Shown here: positions 37,101 to 52,227 of the stretch, piece after piece
How the letters are laid out: every line of letters starts with the position of its first letter
Position numbering within the stretch: the stretch's first letter is position 1
Origin: Pardosa pseudoannulata
Lineage: Eukaryota > Arthropoda > Arachnida > Araneae > Lycosidae
Length of the DNA: 64,000 nucleotides
Direction of reading: 5' to 3'
Assembly: GCA_032207245.1 (NCBI GenBank)
Contig: CM063508.1
Coordinates: 95,674,016 to 95,738,015 of the forward strand
The notes under the pieces: model-generated
The model's input: only the letters and a program-made list of their open reading frames with translations
Database searches by the model: none
Told to the model about the DNA's origin: nothing
Position numbers and translations under genes: made by a program

Positions 37101-40100
37101 TATTTCCTTTACTTCATACAAAGAAGTATAAAATGAATGACCTGGTCATATTTTAAAATTATACTTTTTTTTTTTTTCAAAGATTTTCCTGCACACAACA
37201 TTATTTTTCATCAAAGTACTTTCTCACTTTCTCTTTAAAATTTGTGATGTGCTATTAAATTTCTAAAAAGATAAGTTTTTCAAATATGAAATACATATAT
37301 TTTAGCCATAATGTGCAATTTAATAATAATTTCACATTTTTTTAATGAATATGGATTCTTGAATACAGTTAGAGGTTTTTATATATCAGAAATGGTAACA
37401 ACTATACAGAAAGCAAACAAATAGAAAGTAACACTAGAATCATAAAGAAAGTAAAACACTTATTTGGAAAAGGAATTTACAAACACATTTTAATTTTAAT
37501 CCAAATTAAAAACTTCTGAGTAAGTTTTTAAACTTTTAGGTTCTTTCCTTCACCTTTAAATTACAATGCAAGTATTTCTAGACCATTAGCAACAAAAAAA
37601 AAAAAAAAAAAAAAAAAAAAAGGTTTATGCATCAATCAGAATTTGTTAACTCTCAGCATATGGAACAATTTTTCATTGTTGTTCCCCAAACTGCAAAAAT
37701 GTATCAATTTCTTCCTTCTCTGATTGACACGTTTTCTACTTCTATTGAAAACCTATTTTGAACCATTCTTTGACTAGTGATGAGATATATGCATCTAATC
37801 AGCAGTTAAATATTACTAGATATATAAAAAACTCTTAACTTATTGTAAATTATCCAGTTGTAGCCAAAACCAAATCAGCCACTGTAAAATAAATTCCAAA
37901 CACAATTGCCTCATTTATAACCTAATTTGATTACTTCTGACACAAATTCAAAAAGGGGAGAATAAATTTTTTTTTAATCTTAGTTAATGGGTTTATACTG
38001 TATGCATACATAAATAAATATATAAGTATAAAAAAATAACTAAAATGTACAAAAGCTTACCTGATGTACTTGCTGATTCACCCTGATCAGGTAACACAAA
38101 TTCATCAGAATTTGAGATTGAGGTAGTCATAACCGAACTGCTAGGTTTAACTGGAAGATTGACTTTGACAGGAACTGTCTGCAGAACATTTTGTAGATTT
38201 TGTCCAGGTAACTGTAACATAGAATTGTTTTTCATCACCACAATACCAGGTGGTAATGGATTTCCACTCAGAGAAGTACCTATGATAACTGACTGCTGAA
38301 CTTGTGTAGGTTGTTGTACAGGTGATTTTACTGCAGATGCTAATGGATGATTTGGAAGCAGTCTTATGAGTTTAAAAGTTTTCTGTTTTCCATCAGGAGT
38401 TTTTTGTTGAATGAGGAATTCTTGGGGTGACGAAATTACACTAGGATTTGGGATTGGAGACCCCACTAACACTTTAGAGCCTGGCAATAATGGAGAAGGT
38501 ACAACATTTGATTTAGGTAATATATTAAGTTTGTTAGAAACACCTGGTAATATAAATCGATTTTGCATGATTGATCCAGGAATAGGAGATAAGTTACTTG
38601 CTGGAATTTTTGTTGCAGCATCCAGAACAGGTGATTTAGCAGGTGGATTGACAATCTGTACTTTGGGATTTGGATTCACCACAGGAACTTTTATTAGTGC
38701 AGTATTAACATCAGGTGATTTTAAAGAATTTACTATAGCAACATTTAAAGGATTATTGAGTAAAGACATGCCAGTTTCTGAGTTAAGTGGTGATACTTTT
38801 GGAATAGAAAAAGTGGGTATAGCTTGAACAGGGTTAAGAACAGCTACTGACTTTGGTAAACTTCCAACTGGTTGCTTTATATTAAAATTCAGTATTTTTC
38901 CAGCAGGACAGGTCATTGCAGGAGGTAATAAAACTTTTTTTACAGTCGGCAATTTCTGGCTTGACGAGAAAGACTTCTTTGCCTTTTGAGAAATGATAGA
39001 TGAAGATAATGACTCAGTACTAGTTTCTGAAACTGCTTTAATAGAAGTTTCAGGAACAGCTGAGGATTTAGATTGGCTTATTGATATTTTATCAATTTCA
39101 AGAGAGGAATTTAAAATCACATGTCCCTGTTCCAGAAAAAGAGATAATGTAAATAAATAATACATATATTACATATTATTATGTACACAAAAAAGTAACA
39201 TACACTTAATCATAAGTTTTAAGTAAATGAATATCATCGAGAGTTTAACATTTCATCAATGACAATTGATTTAAAACATAGATATGTAAGTAAAAATATG
39301 ATTAAACATTTGACAGCAATAAAAGCACAAATTAATATAAAATAAGGAAAGAAAGGTATCTTTAATATATATACATATTTACAAGTAAAAAATATGTATA
39401 TATATTAAAATACTACTTATTTTTACTTTTACCAATTTGTTATTAAGTTTTTCTATTTACCTCAAATTATTACACTTAAAATATAAGTTATAAAATGTAA
39501 ATAATGTAATTTTAGATATTTTAAAGTACTAAAGTAAAAAAGGGTAAGGTTTTATTTAATAGCAGAAACTAAGAAACTAAATAAAATGAAAACTTAGAAT
39601 TTTTCTTTAATATTAAACATTGCATGGGTATTGTTACTATTTACTATCACACAATATACTTAATTTAAATACAAGGGTTGTAAACATAAAATAGTAGCAA
39701 TTTTTTTTTCAATAACAGAAAAAGAAATTAAGGTAAAATTGTATTACATTCCTTCAATAAAATCACAAGCAAAACTTATACATTACTCAGCATACTTTAT
39801 GCTAAGTATTGGCATACTGTTTAGCAAGGTGTTAGCATTTGCTGACAGTAACAGAGTGCCCTATTCCCCATTCAGTGAAATGATACTTTCCTCATGCTAT
39901 GACTTCAGTATGTGCCCCACTGTTTGATGATTGAGAAAAAAAATCCTGGACAGGTGATTATTCACCACATGAATCTAATTTAAAAGAATGGATTGCTGCT
40001 CTCTTTACTGCAAATCTGAAATCTTATTCCAGTATCATAAGCAACCTCAATTTAAAACTATCATTGTAGATAACATTCTATAAACATGCTTTAGAGAGGT

Positions 40101-43100
40101 AGAAACAACACTGTTCTTATCAACACCCCACAGACTACCCATTCTAACTGGACCCACTGCTTTATGTTCTCTACACATTGACAACAGTGGAAACTTACTG
40201 TTCCTATATGCTGTTTGTTCATGGCCTATTTTTTGAACTATGTTGCCACTACTTTATTTATGACCTTAATATAATTTACATCTAAAAATACACACATATA
40301 GATGATGTACAACACACTTGAACATACACTCACAGAGATGCACATATTAGAAAAGTTTATATTAATTATACTTTAGATCTCCAATAAATTAACTCAGTTT
40401 ACAGATATAATGTAAATAGTTAACTCAATAGTTAATGAACTGAAATTTAATAAATAGATTATTTTATCACTGAAAACATTAATATAGCTACAGACTTTTA
40501 GATACATTGGATATTTACTAATGAAAATTAGTTTTCATTAAAATGACATTATTATTAAACTCAATACTACTGGAAAATAAATTTTACCTCATCTGGTAGC
40601 TTAGTTGGATCTAAAGGCATCTGTGTTATTGGCACAGCTTCTACAAAGATATTATTGGTAATGCTTATGAGTTAATATATTAAACATGAAATGGCATCAA
40701 AATAAAGAATAAAAATAGTTAAGACAACTGAAATTAAAGAATGTTGTGTTATACATTTACATTTTCTGAAACTATAATCCCAGTTTTGCATATCATTTCA
40801 AACATGATATATATGAAAATTTGACAAAATTGCATCAAGTTTAGAAATGAAGCAGATTAAAATGAATAAAGATATTTACTTAAGTCAATATAAAATAAAA
40901 GTAAGCTACACCAAAAACTTAAATAGACCAAGTTAAAAATTTTGCTCAAAACTGATGGCTGAACTTTTTAAAACTGCAAAGTTGCAACAGATTCATTACT
41001 AATCTCTTATCAAAGAGACAAATATAAAAGGTAGTTATTATCAAAGTAAAATTGAAACTAATCATTAAATATACAATATTTATAGCTTGAAGACAAAAGT
41101 TATTACAAGAGAACAGCTGAGATACTTACGTTTACTTTTACAAGGAGACATAAGGAAATACATAATAAGTTCATTCAAATCCTGCTGAGGGATATCAGTG
41201 TGAAGTGGACACAAACCAAGCAAAAAAGACAACCTTTTAGAGACACCATAACCTAAACTGCAAGAAAATTAGCACAGTTGGAGTTTGACAATAACATGCT
41301 CATAAATTTGATGGCAGATTTTTAAAAAAGCTATAAACCTCAATTTAAAAGTAGAATTAAACATGCTATTTTAATAGCATGTTTAATGTAATAATTTAAC
41401 CCTCTGACTGCTCAATTTTTAGACCGAAATCACTTTAAAAATGACATATTTTTTTTATTGCCTATTTGAAATCTATATATATTGGAGAATTGAAAAATGC
41501 ATGTTTTCTTTCCAGGAAATATTTTTTATATAGATTTTTATCCTTAGAAACTAAATTGTAAGTATCATTAGAAACTAATTTCAGATGATTTCACCAAAAT
41601 AATTCTTTTTAAAATAAATTTCAACTGAATCACAGTTAGTTTCTATTTATTAAATAATATAAAAAAATATACAAAATTTAAGAATATATAAAGGACTGAC
41701 TAAAAATATCTTAGAAATGCAGTTTAGTGTGACAGGGTTTGAAGCAGGGTTCAAGGCAAAGTCCAACTTCCTAGTCTTTGCACCAGATTCGTGTTTCTTT
41801 GCAAATTTTTTTACCATTTGCATCTTTTCTTGAACAGCATACATGGCACTGTCTTCGAGGTTCTCTTTTTATGGGGTTAAGTGGTATGTGACTTGGAAAA
41901 TAACGAGCTATTGATATCTAAGGGTTCCAAGTAGAACTCGGTCTTCCAGGCCAACCACTTTTATTTGTGTCCGAATATTTTTCGATACTTTCTTCAACAA
42001 ATTTCAAACAAAATTCCAAAAGTTTTATAGTTTGTCTGGGGTTTTGCTTTTTGTAAAGTACATAGGTATTCCACAACGATTGATCTAAGAAACGCCTGAA
42101 AATTTTAATATAATACTTCCCCTGTTGTTTTCGGAGCGTAGGGTTCCTATCAATTTTGCACCACTGCCTAATGCTTTGCATGTTTATTGAATCATTATCA
42201 GATTCATCGCTATATGAGAAGCAGTCCAAAACTTCTATATCAATATTATTATTTCAACTAAAATCGCTTTCAGAATCTGAATCAGGAATATACACTCTGT
42301 CGATCGCTGAACGTTTTCTAGCAGCCATTTCTGATAAGAAAACAGCGGCAGAAAGTTAGCGGTAATACTACGCGCCTTCAAATATGGCAATTAAATTGAT
42401 AACTAATGGTATCTCTTGGTCAAAACGTAAATTAAACATCTAATACTGTATATGATTTATTTAAGAGCTTAAATGGGGAATAAACAGGATGCGCTCATCG
42501 ATAAAGGAAGAAAAACACATGCCCGTGGAAATCGCGGGAAGAGCAGGCAGGGGGTTAATAATAGCATGTCTACATTACAGAACAGCCCATTTAGTTTTCA
42601 TGAATATAATGCTGAATTCAGAGAATTTTCAGTAACTTAACATTTAGTTATACAAACAGCATGTTCTGAATAGCAAATTAGTTTATAACAGTACTTCTTA
42701 AACTGTATGTTAAACTTTTATGACTCTAATGGCATTGAAAAAATTTAATATAGAGACATGATTTTTAAATCATAGTTGTATTATTCATTCAGCACCACAT
42801 AGTTATGTAAAATGACTTTTTCAGCTTTAACACTTACTAAATCAAAATACTGTTGTTCAATGCTGAATTTAGAAATGTCAAATATTGCTACAATATTAAT
42901 TTGTTATGCAGCAAAGGAGAAAAATATCTGTACAAATTTGATTTTCTTTCATTAAGTATTTTGTACACTTGAAACAAAAACTAAAACAACTTATTTTCAC
43001 AAGCCTATTGTTTAGAAAACTTATTTATGGTAAAGTATTTATTTTATATTTAATATATGGGGACACGAAAAGAAATTGACGATTAAAAAGGGTTATAAAT

Positions 43101-46100
43101 AAAAAAGTTTAAGAAGAGCTGATTTATTATTTCATGAAAATGTTATTCCCAGTTATCCGAAACATGAGAGAAGTTCAATTTATCATTTGATTACTCTCAA
43201 GTGTCTATACTTCAACTGAATTATCTCATTTATTGGATAATTTAAAGTAATTTATTAAATTATGTTGAATTTAAAGTAATACTATGAATATTTTCAGACC
43301 AAAATTAAATTGCATAGACTAGTTATAACATTTAATCTTACATACTAATACAAGAATTAATATACTTAAAACATGACTACATTATTAAAATATAATACTA
43401 TCGAAAATTATCCTTTCCAAGAACTTACCCCAATGAGGGAACTGTCTTTGGAAATCTAAAGATCTTTCCAGCAATGAACTTAAAATTGGAATTTTGAAAA
43501 AGTAATAAACATTTAGCACAAAAACTTTAGAAAAATTGCTATATTTTATTAGAATTTAATGTCATTATTTTTTATTTTAAATTAATAAATCAAAAAACTA
43601 AATATACAACTTTAAAAAACTTAATATGAAATGAAACTTTTAATCCTATATATCTCTGTTTTTAAGGGGATGAGAGATATGAATGGTAAATTGCTGGAAA
43701 AGTTACATTCTTATATGATAATATAGGAACATATTTATTAATTTATTAATTTATGATAGAAAAACATTTTTAAAATATTATGAAGGTGTGTGGAGCATAT
43801 TGTTACCTATTTAAGAGATCCATCCTTTGCTTGTATTTTTCAGAATCTTCATTAAATCCAAACCCATCAAAATCAAGAATATTTTTACGCACTCTGGATT
43901 TCTATAAGAGTTACAATAATGGATAAAAAGTAACAGCCATATTACAAAGATATTAGCTTACTTTTACATATTTGTTTTATGTGACAATATATGAGAAATA
44001 CTTACATTTGCAGGCATCATATAAATCAACTGATGCAAGACATCTAAATCTTGAAGGTTTGCGGTCACAATTAAAAATTTGACTGAAATAGAAAGAGAAA
44101 AATAAAAAAAAAATTATAATATTAATAATTATAATTTATAAGGATTAATAATTAATATTTACTCAATATTTAACAGTGAAAAGTGTAACTATGTGTTAAT
44201 TTTAGTTGTTGTAAAGTATGAATTGTAATTCAATTATAGAAATTTCAAAAAACAGAAAGTCTGTGAACATGTATATAATTTTCCTCCACAATGACACAAA
44301 AACAACATACTTCTATATTTGTTTTAAAATAAATTTTTTATAATTATTATACTATAGTAAAGTAAAATTACTAAAATATATGTCATATTTTAAGTATCTG
44401 AAACATATAAAGTAGGTACTTTTAAGATATATGCATATTTATTCAATCCAAAAAAGAATATAAAAACTTTAATTATGGGCAATATAAAAATCTATAAGCA
44501 GTATAGCCAGTCATCACTTTTATTATATCATTGATTTGAGGAAAAGAAGAAGGGGGAAAGAACACAGACCCAAAATCTGAAAACCCTAAAATGTATGCCC
44601 TCCCTCCCCCCCCCAAAAAAAAAATCAATTTATTTAGAACATTATATTAATTTGTGAACATAAATTAACTAAGATGAAGTATCTATTAAATTGCTAAAAA
44701 CTACTGACCTTTGGGGCACATTTTTGAAGAATTTCCTGATATATTTTATTCAAAACAATCTTTTTAAATAAATAAAAAAATAAGTATAAAATAAATAAAT
44801 AAAAAAGATACATGCCTCATAGTAGCTAGGAGTTACTTTTATTATTTTGACTTAAGAATATGTAAAAAGATTTAAACTATTCAAATTTAAAAAAAATAAC
44901 ATATAATAAAATAAATATTTATAATTTAAAAGGATATTTTTACGAGAAAGTACAAGAAAGTACAATATATATATATATATTGCAGGTGATTATTTTTCCC
45001 GATAGATTTTTTATCAACTTTTCCCAAAATTTCCAGACATTGCTGACAAGTAAACAACCTACAAAAGTAATCATGCAAACAAAAAAGGATCACGGTTTTG
45101 AGTTTTTTTCTTATTTACTAGTATGGAAATGACCTGTACTTCAAAAATAAGGAAAATAATAACCACTTCTCCGAGAAAATAAGCAACCAAATTTTGTTTA
45201 TATACAAATGCATACATTACTGTAGAAGGTAACTGGTATTTGTTAATAATATAAATTGAATTCTATAAAAACAAAAACTCAATTGTAGTGGCATATAAAA
45301 TGAAGCTTTGGGAAATTACTAACCCATTTTTATGCATAAATTATTTTTAATTGCTACTCAGGTACACACATCCCACTCCCTAAAAATGCTGCATAATAAC
45401 AACCACTGTATCTGTCAAGAACACTTATAAGTAATCCTCTCCAGAAAGTCTAAAAGACATCCATTCCCCCTCTCCCCCCTACACACAGACAAACCAGTAA
45501 GAAAATTGGACTCAAAATTCTGGCAATGAAAATGTTATTTTAATTTGATTTAAGTTGTGATTTCAAGTTATAACATATTTTATTATTACTAGGAATTGAA
45601 TTTGAAATTACCTTTAAAATTTATAATTACCTTTGAAAAATATAAATCGATAAGTTGTTGAGAAAATTGCATTTAATGTATATCTGATACCTACTAGATT
45701 TCAGCATATTGCAGATTAGAGTATAAATGATTTCACCCACTCACATCTGTGTCATCAGCTATTGAAAATGTTTTTTTTTTAAATTAATTTAACTAATAAA
45801 ACTTCAAGTAACTATGTGGTATTTTGTGAATTATATTTGTTACTATAACTTAAAAAAAAAATACTGAAAAAGTAATGTCACAGGTAAAACCATGCAGGTT
45901 CATACCAAATAGTAAAAATGAGTCTTTCCTGGGTAACAATTTTAAATCTGATTTATTCCTTGGAGGATTACAACATATATACTACTACAGTGAAATCCAT
46001 GCAGTGAACACTTTCAATAATAACCTCATGTTATGTGATATTTTTTATAACTATTGTATGAATATTACCTACAGTCCGAATAGCGTTCAGCTTAAACTTA

Positions 46101-49100
46101 ATGTTACACCCTTTATGATTGTAAAATTCAAATGTTATTTGAAATAAAAAATCTACAAATAGGTCTTTTATTAGGGATGAGAAAAAAGATGGTGACAACC
46201 TTAAAAATTCTAAAAGGCAAAAATTTAATTTTCTAAAGAAATTTTCTCCTATACCTCAAAAGTTTCTCTAATGTACATAAATTTAAATTGGGTTAAATAC
46301 TAATATTCCATGACCAATAAACATCATGAGGTCAGGGTCATGGTTTTGACCATAGTAGCGAACTGATAATTTTGAATTAAATATAAGATAGACATTCAAA
46401 CTAGCTAAGATGCAAATTGACAAATAGTAAATACATTACGATCTTCACCATATGTACTTTGATCCCTGTATATAGAATAAATTACATATTTTGCATTTCA
46501 ATAAAATATAATAAAGATTTCAGATTTAGCCTACTACTATTATATATATATATATTGACATCATTTCTTCTCTGATACAACCCATTATGTGTAGCAGTTC
46601 GTACAGAGGATGAGACAGGTTCTCTTCACATAGAGTTTATTTCATCTTTGACCAATATGAATTGTGCCAAATGATGTCTAGCAAACTGATCTTCTCACAA
46701 TATTATTGCTTACAGTTGCCAGTGGACATTATTATTTTGCATTTTCTTATTGAATGGCCTATTAAAGGCTTTGCCATTATTGGTCATGAGCAGTTAAAGA
46801 GCAATTCCTTGAAACTTTAAGTCTAGAACTTAACTTGTTTAGAGAGAATCTAGTTTACAACTATTTTAGTGTCAACCTGACCTGTCTCAAGGCTCTTTTA
46901 CAAACTTATTGTCTCTAAAAAATCAAAGATATAATCCTGCATGTGCTAGTTAGTCAGAATGATAGAATTTGCTTAGAGCAAGTTTACTAACTATGAATTT
47001 AGAATAAGAGATTTAGTATTATATTTATTAACTATTCTTAGGTAATGTTATTTTATTTCAAGGTAAGGTTTATTGGTTTACTATATTATATAGTATAAAT
47101 ACAAATATACTTTTATCGTAAAGCATTTCTATAATACATTTTTTTTTTTCATACAGTTTATATACACTATATACTAGTACTTTCTTACTCAAAAACAATT
47201 GCATAAATTTATTCCAGTAAAATAACAGAATAAAAATAAAATAATATTTACTATTTTCTATGTCTCCAAGCTTAACTTTTTTACCCTTATTTGGAGTTGA
47301 AATGACTGCACCAGCAGCTTTAAGAGCTCTTCGTTTATAAACTGTTTGTAGTACTTAAAAAAAAATATATATATTAAATTCAAATAAATTAAATATAATT
47401 AAAGTAAATATTAAAAATTAAATAATTTTAAAATAAAAACTTACATGCATTTAACTGACGAGGATCTGTTATTGGTTGTTTTGAGTGGGAAGATGACTCA
47501 GTAGCAGAGGATTTCTGTGAATTAAAATACTTTTATAAATATATACATATACATTAAATCTAATAACATAATGAAAGTCTTACAAATAATTACTTAATTC
47601 TAAAATTACAGAAAAGCTTTTAAATTCAAACAAAATCTATATTTTCAAAGCTTTAACCCATATTTCTAAAAATGCAAACTCATAAGCCATTAGCATTTAT
47701 TTTAATTTGTTTATAACATAAGAGACTGCAACCCTGTGTAGCTGTCTCTTGAACAATAAATTGAAAATCTTTTTTAATTATATCAATCTAATCTTTTTTT
47801 AAAAAATTAAATTGGATATTTTGATTTTAATCTGATTTATTTATTTAATCTTTTAATTTTACAAAATATTACAAAGTTTACAAACTAAACATTACAACTG
47901 AAATTATTTAAATTAGAATATGTATACAAATATTTTATTCATATAAATATTTGTATAAACAGAATAATATAAACTGAATCATGAATCATATTATCCTCAA
48001 CTTTATGTTATCCTATTTATTTTCATTATAATACATGCAATATTTTTTTTACATTTGACAAATTAATTATTAAGTACATGAAGCATGATTTTTTTTTATC
48101 CCTCCTAAACAACCTATTACAAACTGTTCATGTTCATGTATTTTTCACTGTTTACAAACATAAAACTATTGATTTATCAAATAGGTTTTTAAAGCTTACT
48201 GAACACAAAAGCAAATAAAATATTATTGATCTGATGTCAGATTCAAAACAAAAGTCCTGAAATAAATCTGAACTGCTCAAAACTTTCATTACTTAACGTA
48301 AGAATATTTAAAACCTTAATTTTCATTTGTAAATGCTAAGGGTATAAGTTACTGCATATTCTAATGCTTCTGGTGAAGCCCTTTTATTATTCATCCAATT
48401 AAAAATGCTTTTAACTTAACAAATTGTGAAATAAATTTTTATTGACTTAAAATATGATTTATATCAAGCTGATACTAATCCTACCTGCAGGGTGGAAAAA
48501 GTGATGCTGAAAGACTTCATAGGAAATAAACTTTTAAAATAATATTATTACAAGAAATATTGTACTTTTGACTTAATATTTTACCACTCTTAGTAAACTT
48601 CTAAATCAAAAAAACAATTTAATTACTTGCTTATTATCTAAAAAGAATATTGCTAAAAAAATATACATACCACCCCACTGAAATATACATTTAGACCTGC
48701 AGATTATTTTGTAGGATTATTCAATATAAATGTCAATCTAAGTAGTTTTTATTCAGTAACTTAGAACACTAGAAGCTGTGTAAAATGACTATATTTATTT
48801 TAAATAAATGTTACGATTTTATTTTTGTCTTTTTTACAGTTTTTTACCCTTTTTTTAAAATGATATAAAAAAAATCAAGACGTTAGAATAGGTTAAGCAT
48901 ATTCAGAATGAAATGCCTATTAATCCTTAGTACATACCGGCATAATAGAAACAGGAGCTCTATTATCTCTTGCAAGAGCTCGTTGCTCCCGAGCAAAACT
49001 TGCTTCCTGAAAAATACATAACTTATTTATTCTCACTGTGTTTGGACAATTTCCCTTTTAAAACAAAATCATATCTAAAGGTTTAAAAATTGTAAGAAAG

Positions 49101-52100
49101 GAATATTTATAATTGCAAGAGTTTTAAGTAAAATAAATTGAAAAATTTAATAAAAAGATTTTTTCGTTCTTTTTTAATTATCAAGCATGCTTATCTAATT
49201 ATAAACTATCATACACAGTATCAAAACTTGGATATAGATTAATAAAGTTTAAAAAAAAAATTGGAACAAGCAGACACCTATTTCTTTTAGTTAAATGAAT
49301 AAGTTTAAATATTTTTATTAATTAAATTAATTTATTAAATAATATTATAAAAATTATATGTTACACATATGCTCATTTAATTTAAGAGCTGTTGTGCTAA
49401 ATAAAATTTAAACTTTGAAACATGCCAATCTTTTAAATAAACTCACCAAGCGTCGAGCTTCTTCTTCAGACATTAAAATTTTTCGCTGTTTTCCAGGCTA
49501 TAGGAAAAGAGATAAAAAAGAAATATATGAACTTAAGTTTTTCATTAATGATAATAAGATTATTATCTAAATCTATTTAATAAATTTCCATAAGATTTTT
49601 ATTATTTTTTTTTAATGTATTTAACTTTAAACCTATATGAAATTCACTTATTTTTGTTTCTTGTTGTTTCTAATTCCACTTGGACAAGCTAAGAATGAGA
49701 GCCAGAAGCTACATGAATTAAGATGAAGGGTTGCGTCTTTTGTTTCAAACAGCATCACTATCTGAGAAACCGGCATTTTGCTAAAAGTGGGTCTTCATAA
49801 TTTAGAAGTAGGGATCAAACAGAAACTCCCCCCAGGCTTGGCCTGCCACCTCCAGAGAACTTGGAAGCCATAGTAACTATGAAGCTATCTTATATGACCC
49901 AGCTGCCATTAATAAAAATACTGCAGATCTTATGCCAGCTCAAGCTTCAAACTCACAATCCTCAAGTTATAAGCTTGACAATCTTGCCAATTAAGCTACT
50001 GCAACTCTTATTGTAGATGAGTAAATCAAATGCTTACATAATAATACTGATTTTGGTTTGGTTTGGTTTGGAGTGATACGGTCTACTTTTTGCAACACGA
50101 GGGCTAATGAAACTGGGACCTACAGCTTAAAGCCGATTCCGAACGGCTATGAACATCCATGCCACAGTGGGATTCAAATCCACAAACTAAGGTACCGAAG
50201 GCCAGCACCCTAACCAATCGACCATCATTCAGCCATACTAATACTGAAGAATGATTATCTGATATTAGCTGTTTGTATTTATACAAACTGCTAATATCAA
50301 ACAAAAGAAAAAAAGGAATAAAGAAAATGAAGCATTTTAAATTTTAATTATAAAAGGAAATGTATGGTGGTTTTCTGAAATATTACATATTAAAACTATA
50401 GATAAAAAACTTGCCATTTTATCATTTAAACAAATATAGCAGATACAAAAAAGATCATAATTATATACTGCTATAATTTCTAAATAACAGTTTGATCCTT
50501 CTAATCTATAATATGAAATTTTACATAAAAAGTAATACTATAAAGAAGATCCTTTCATCTTGGAATACATGCCTTTTTTTCTTTTTTCTTGACATTTTTC
50601 TTTGTCATAATTACATCTGAAAAAAAAATATTAAAGATAAAAAAATCATGAAAAAATACTTTTCTTGGTGTAAAAGTTGTTGCAAATTTAAAAAAGAAAA
50701 TAAGTAAAAATGCAATCAAAATAAATTTTTAAAATGCATACTTTTCTTTGGCTGTACTTCACCTCCTTTATTCTTCACATCAGGTGTTATAATATCTTTC
50801 TCTGTTTCTGGCGGTTTGCTTTCTAAAAATGAAAGAAAAATTAAGGTTTAAAAATAAGTGTAGCATAAATTGGTATCATTAAAAAGGTTAGCAAAGGTTA
50901 TTTTAAGATCAAATCTTCAATTGATTATAAAATTTTATATTTTATTATAAAATAGGATTTTAGAAAAATCACACTTTTAGGAAGCTCCAGTTCACTAAAT
51001 TTATACATTTTCTGCCAATTTTGAAATCCTTATAAAACCTTAAATCCAAATAAAACCTTAGTACTGATAGCTTTTTTAAAAAATTACATTATTTAGATCT
51101 ATTAAAACCCTTTTCACATATGGTATTTATGTGGTGAAACCATCTGTTACAGAATTTTTTATTTTTCTATGCTTTTAATACTTTAAAATTAATAATAGAT
51201 GACAGACTACACTTTTTTTCCTTCTTTGAAAAATATTTCTCTAAAAATTTGTTTCAAATGGAATTCAAATTTTTGTATTTATTATGTCCCCAAATAAAAC
51301 TTATTAAAAACAACATTTATAAATTGCTTAGCTATTTAATTATTACACCATTTTAATGAAAATTATTAATTGCTCTCCAAAAATAATTAAAATTTTAGAA
51401 AAGGTATCATTTTTATGTAGTACACAAAGAGAAGGAAATTCCAGAACTACTTTCCCCCTACTTCTCCCCCAAAAATTTGATTTTTTATGTTTCCACATTT
51501 ATGAGGTATATATATAACATTTATAAAGCAATTTCATTTATTTCCAAAGAATTTTGAATTGTGCATGTCAAATAAAAAACTAATCTTATTTGCATGAATA
51601 TGGTTGAAAAAACTTAAATATAAGTATGGAAAGTTCAAAATGCACATTCCATATAAACAAGAATTATTAGCTTTCAAAATGGTAATTATTTTTTAGTTAA
51701 TACCCAAAATATATGAAGTAATCTGTGATTCAAGTATTTAAAAGTTCTGTCATTTTCTTAATTATGTAGATATAAATTTTATAATTTTTTATAGATTATC
51801 TTCCTACAAAACTAAAGATATAACTGAACATTTAAAAACAAATCTACAAAAACATCAATATGTATTACAATTACAAACTTTAACACTTACCAATTGCATT
51901 TTCTGTTGGAGCTGCTAGAAACTGCATCAACTTGTTGATCATTGTGGGTTGATCATCATCAGAGTATTGTATACATAATAATTTTAGATATTCCCTTAGG
52001 TTATTCTGGGCTAGCCTAAAACATTAAGCAGGGAATTAGAGAAAAATTTAAAAAGCACAAGGAACTCTTATAATAAAAGATGTATGACAAGAATATTTTC

Positions 52101-52180
52101 TAAACTTTTATATATATATGTGTGTGTGTGTGTTTATGTATGTATGTGTATAAATATATATGTAAGTATGTATATATATG

Positions 52181-52227
<47 letters not shown>

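Noticed and set aside
38411..38827. 138-residue plus-strand frame
   Set aside because: It is the antisense of the large DEK-like exon, which has splice borders in phase with its neighbours.
41356..41387. Perfect ~14-bp palindrome AACATGCTATT...AATAGCATGTT
   Set aside because: Short and beside a piggyBac insertion; AT-rich palindromes of this size are expected here by chance or from the element's target region.
43429..43478. Longer 50-bp version of the candidate microexon (acceptor TTTTAAG)
   Set aside because: Not a multiple of three; including it creates a stop in the next exon. Only the 27-nt version keeps frame.
50045..50240. Functional tRNA gene
   Set aside because: A and B boxes are present but the cloverleaf stems are not, and the body continues as a SINE with other copies in the window.
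50104..50304. 66-residue minus-strand frame with [14 protein letters not shown]
   Set aside because: It lies in a SINE with tRNA-like boxes; the same frame recurs wherever this SINE is present.
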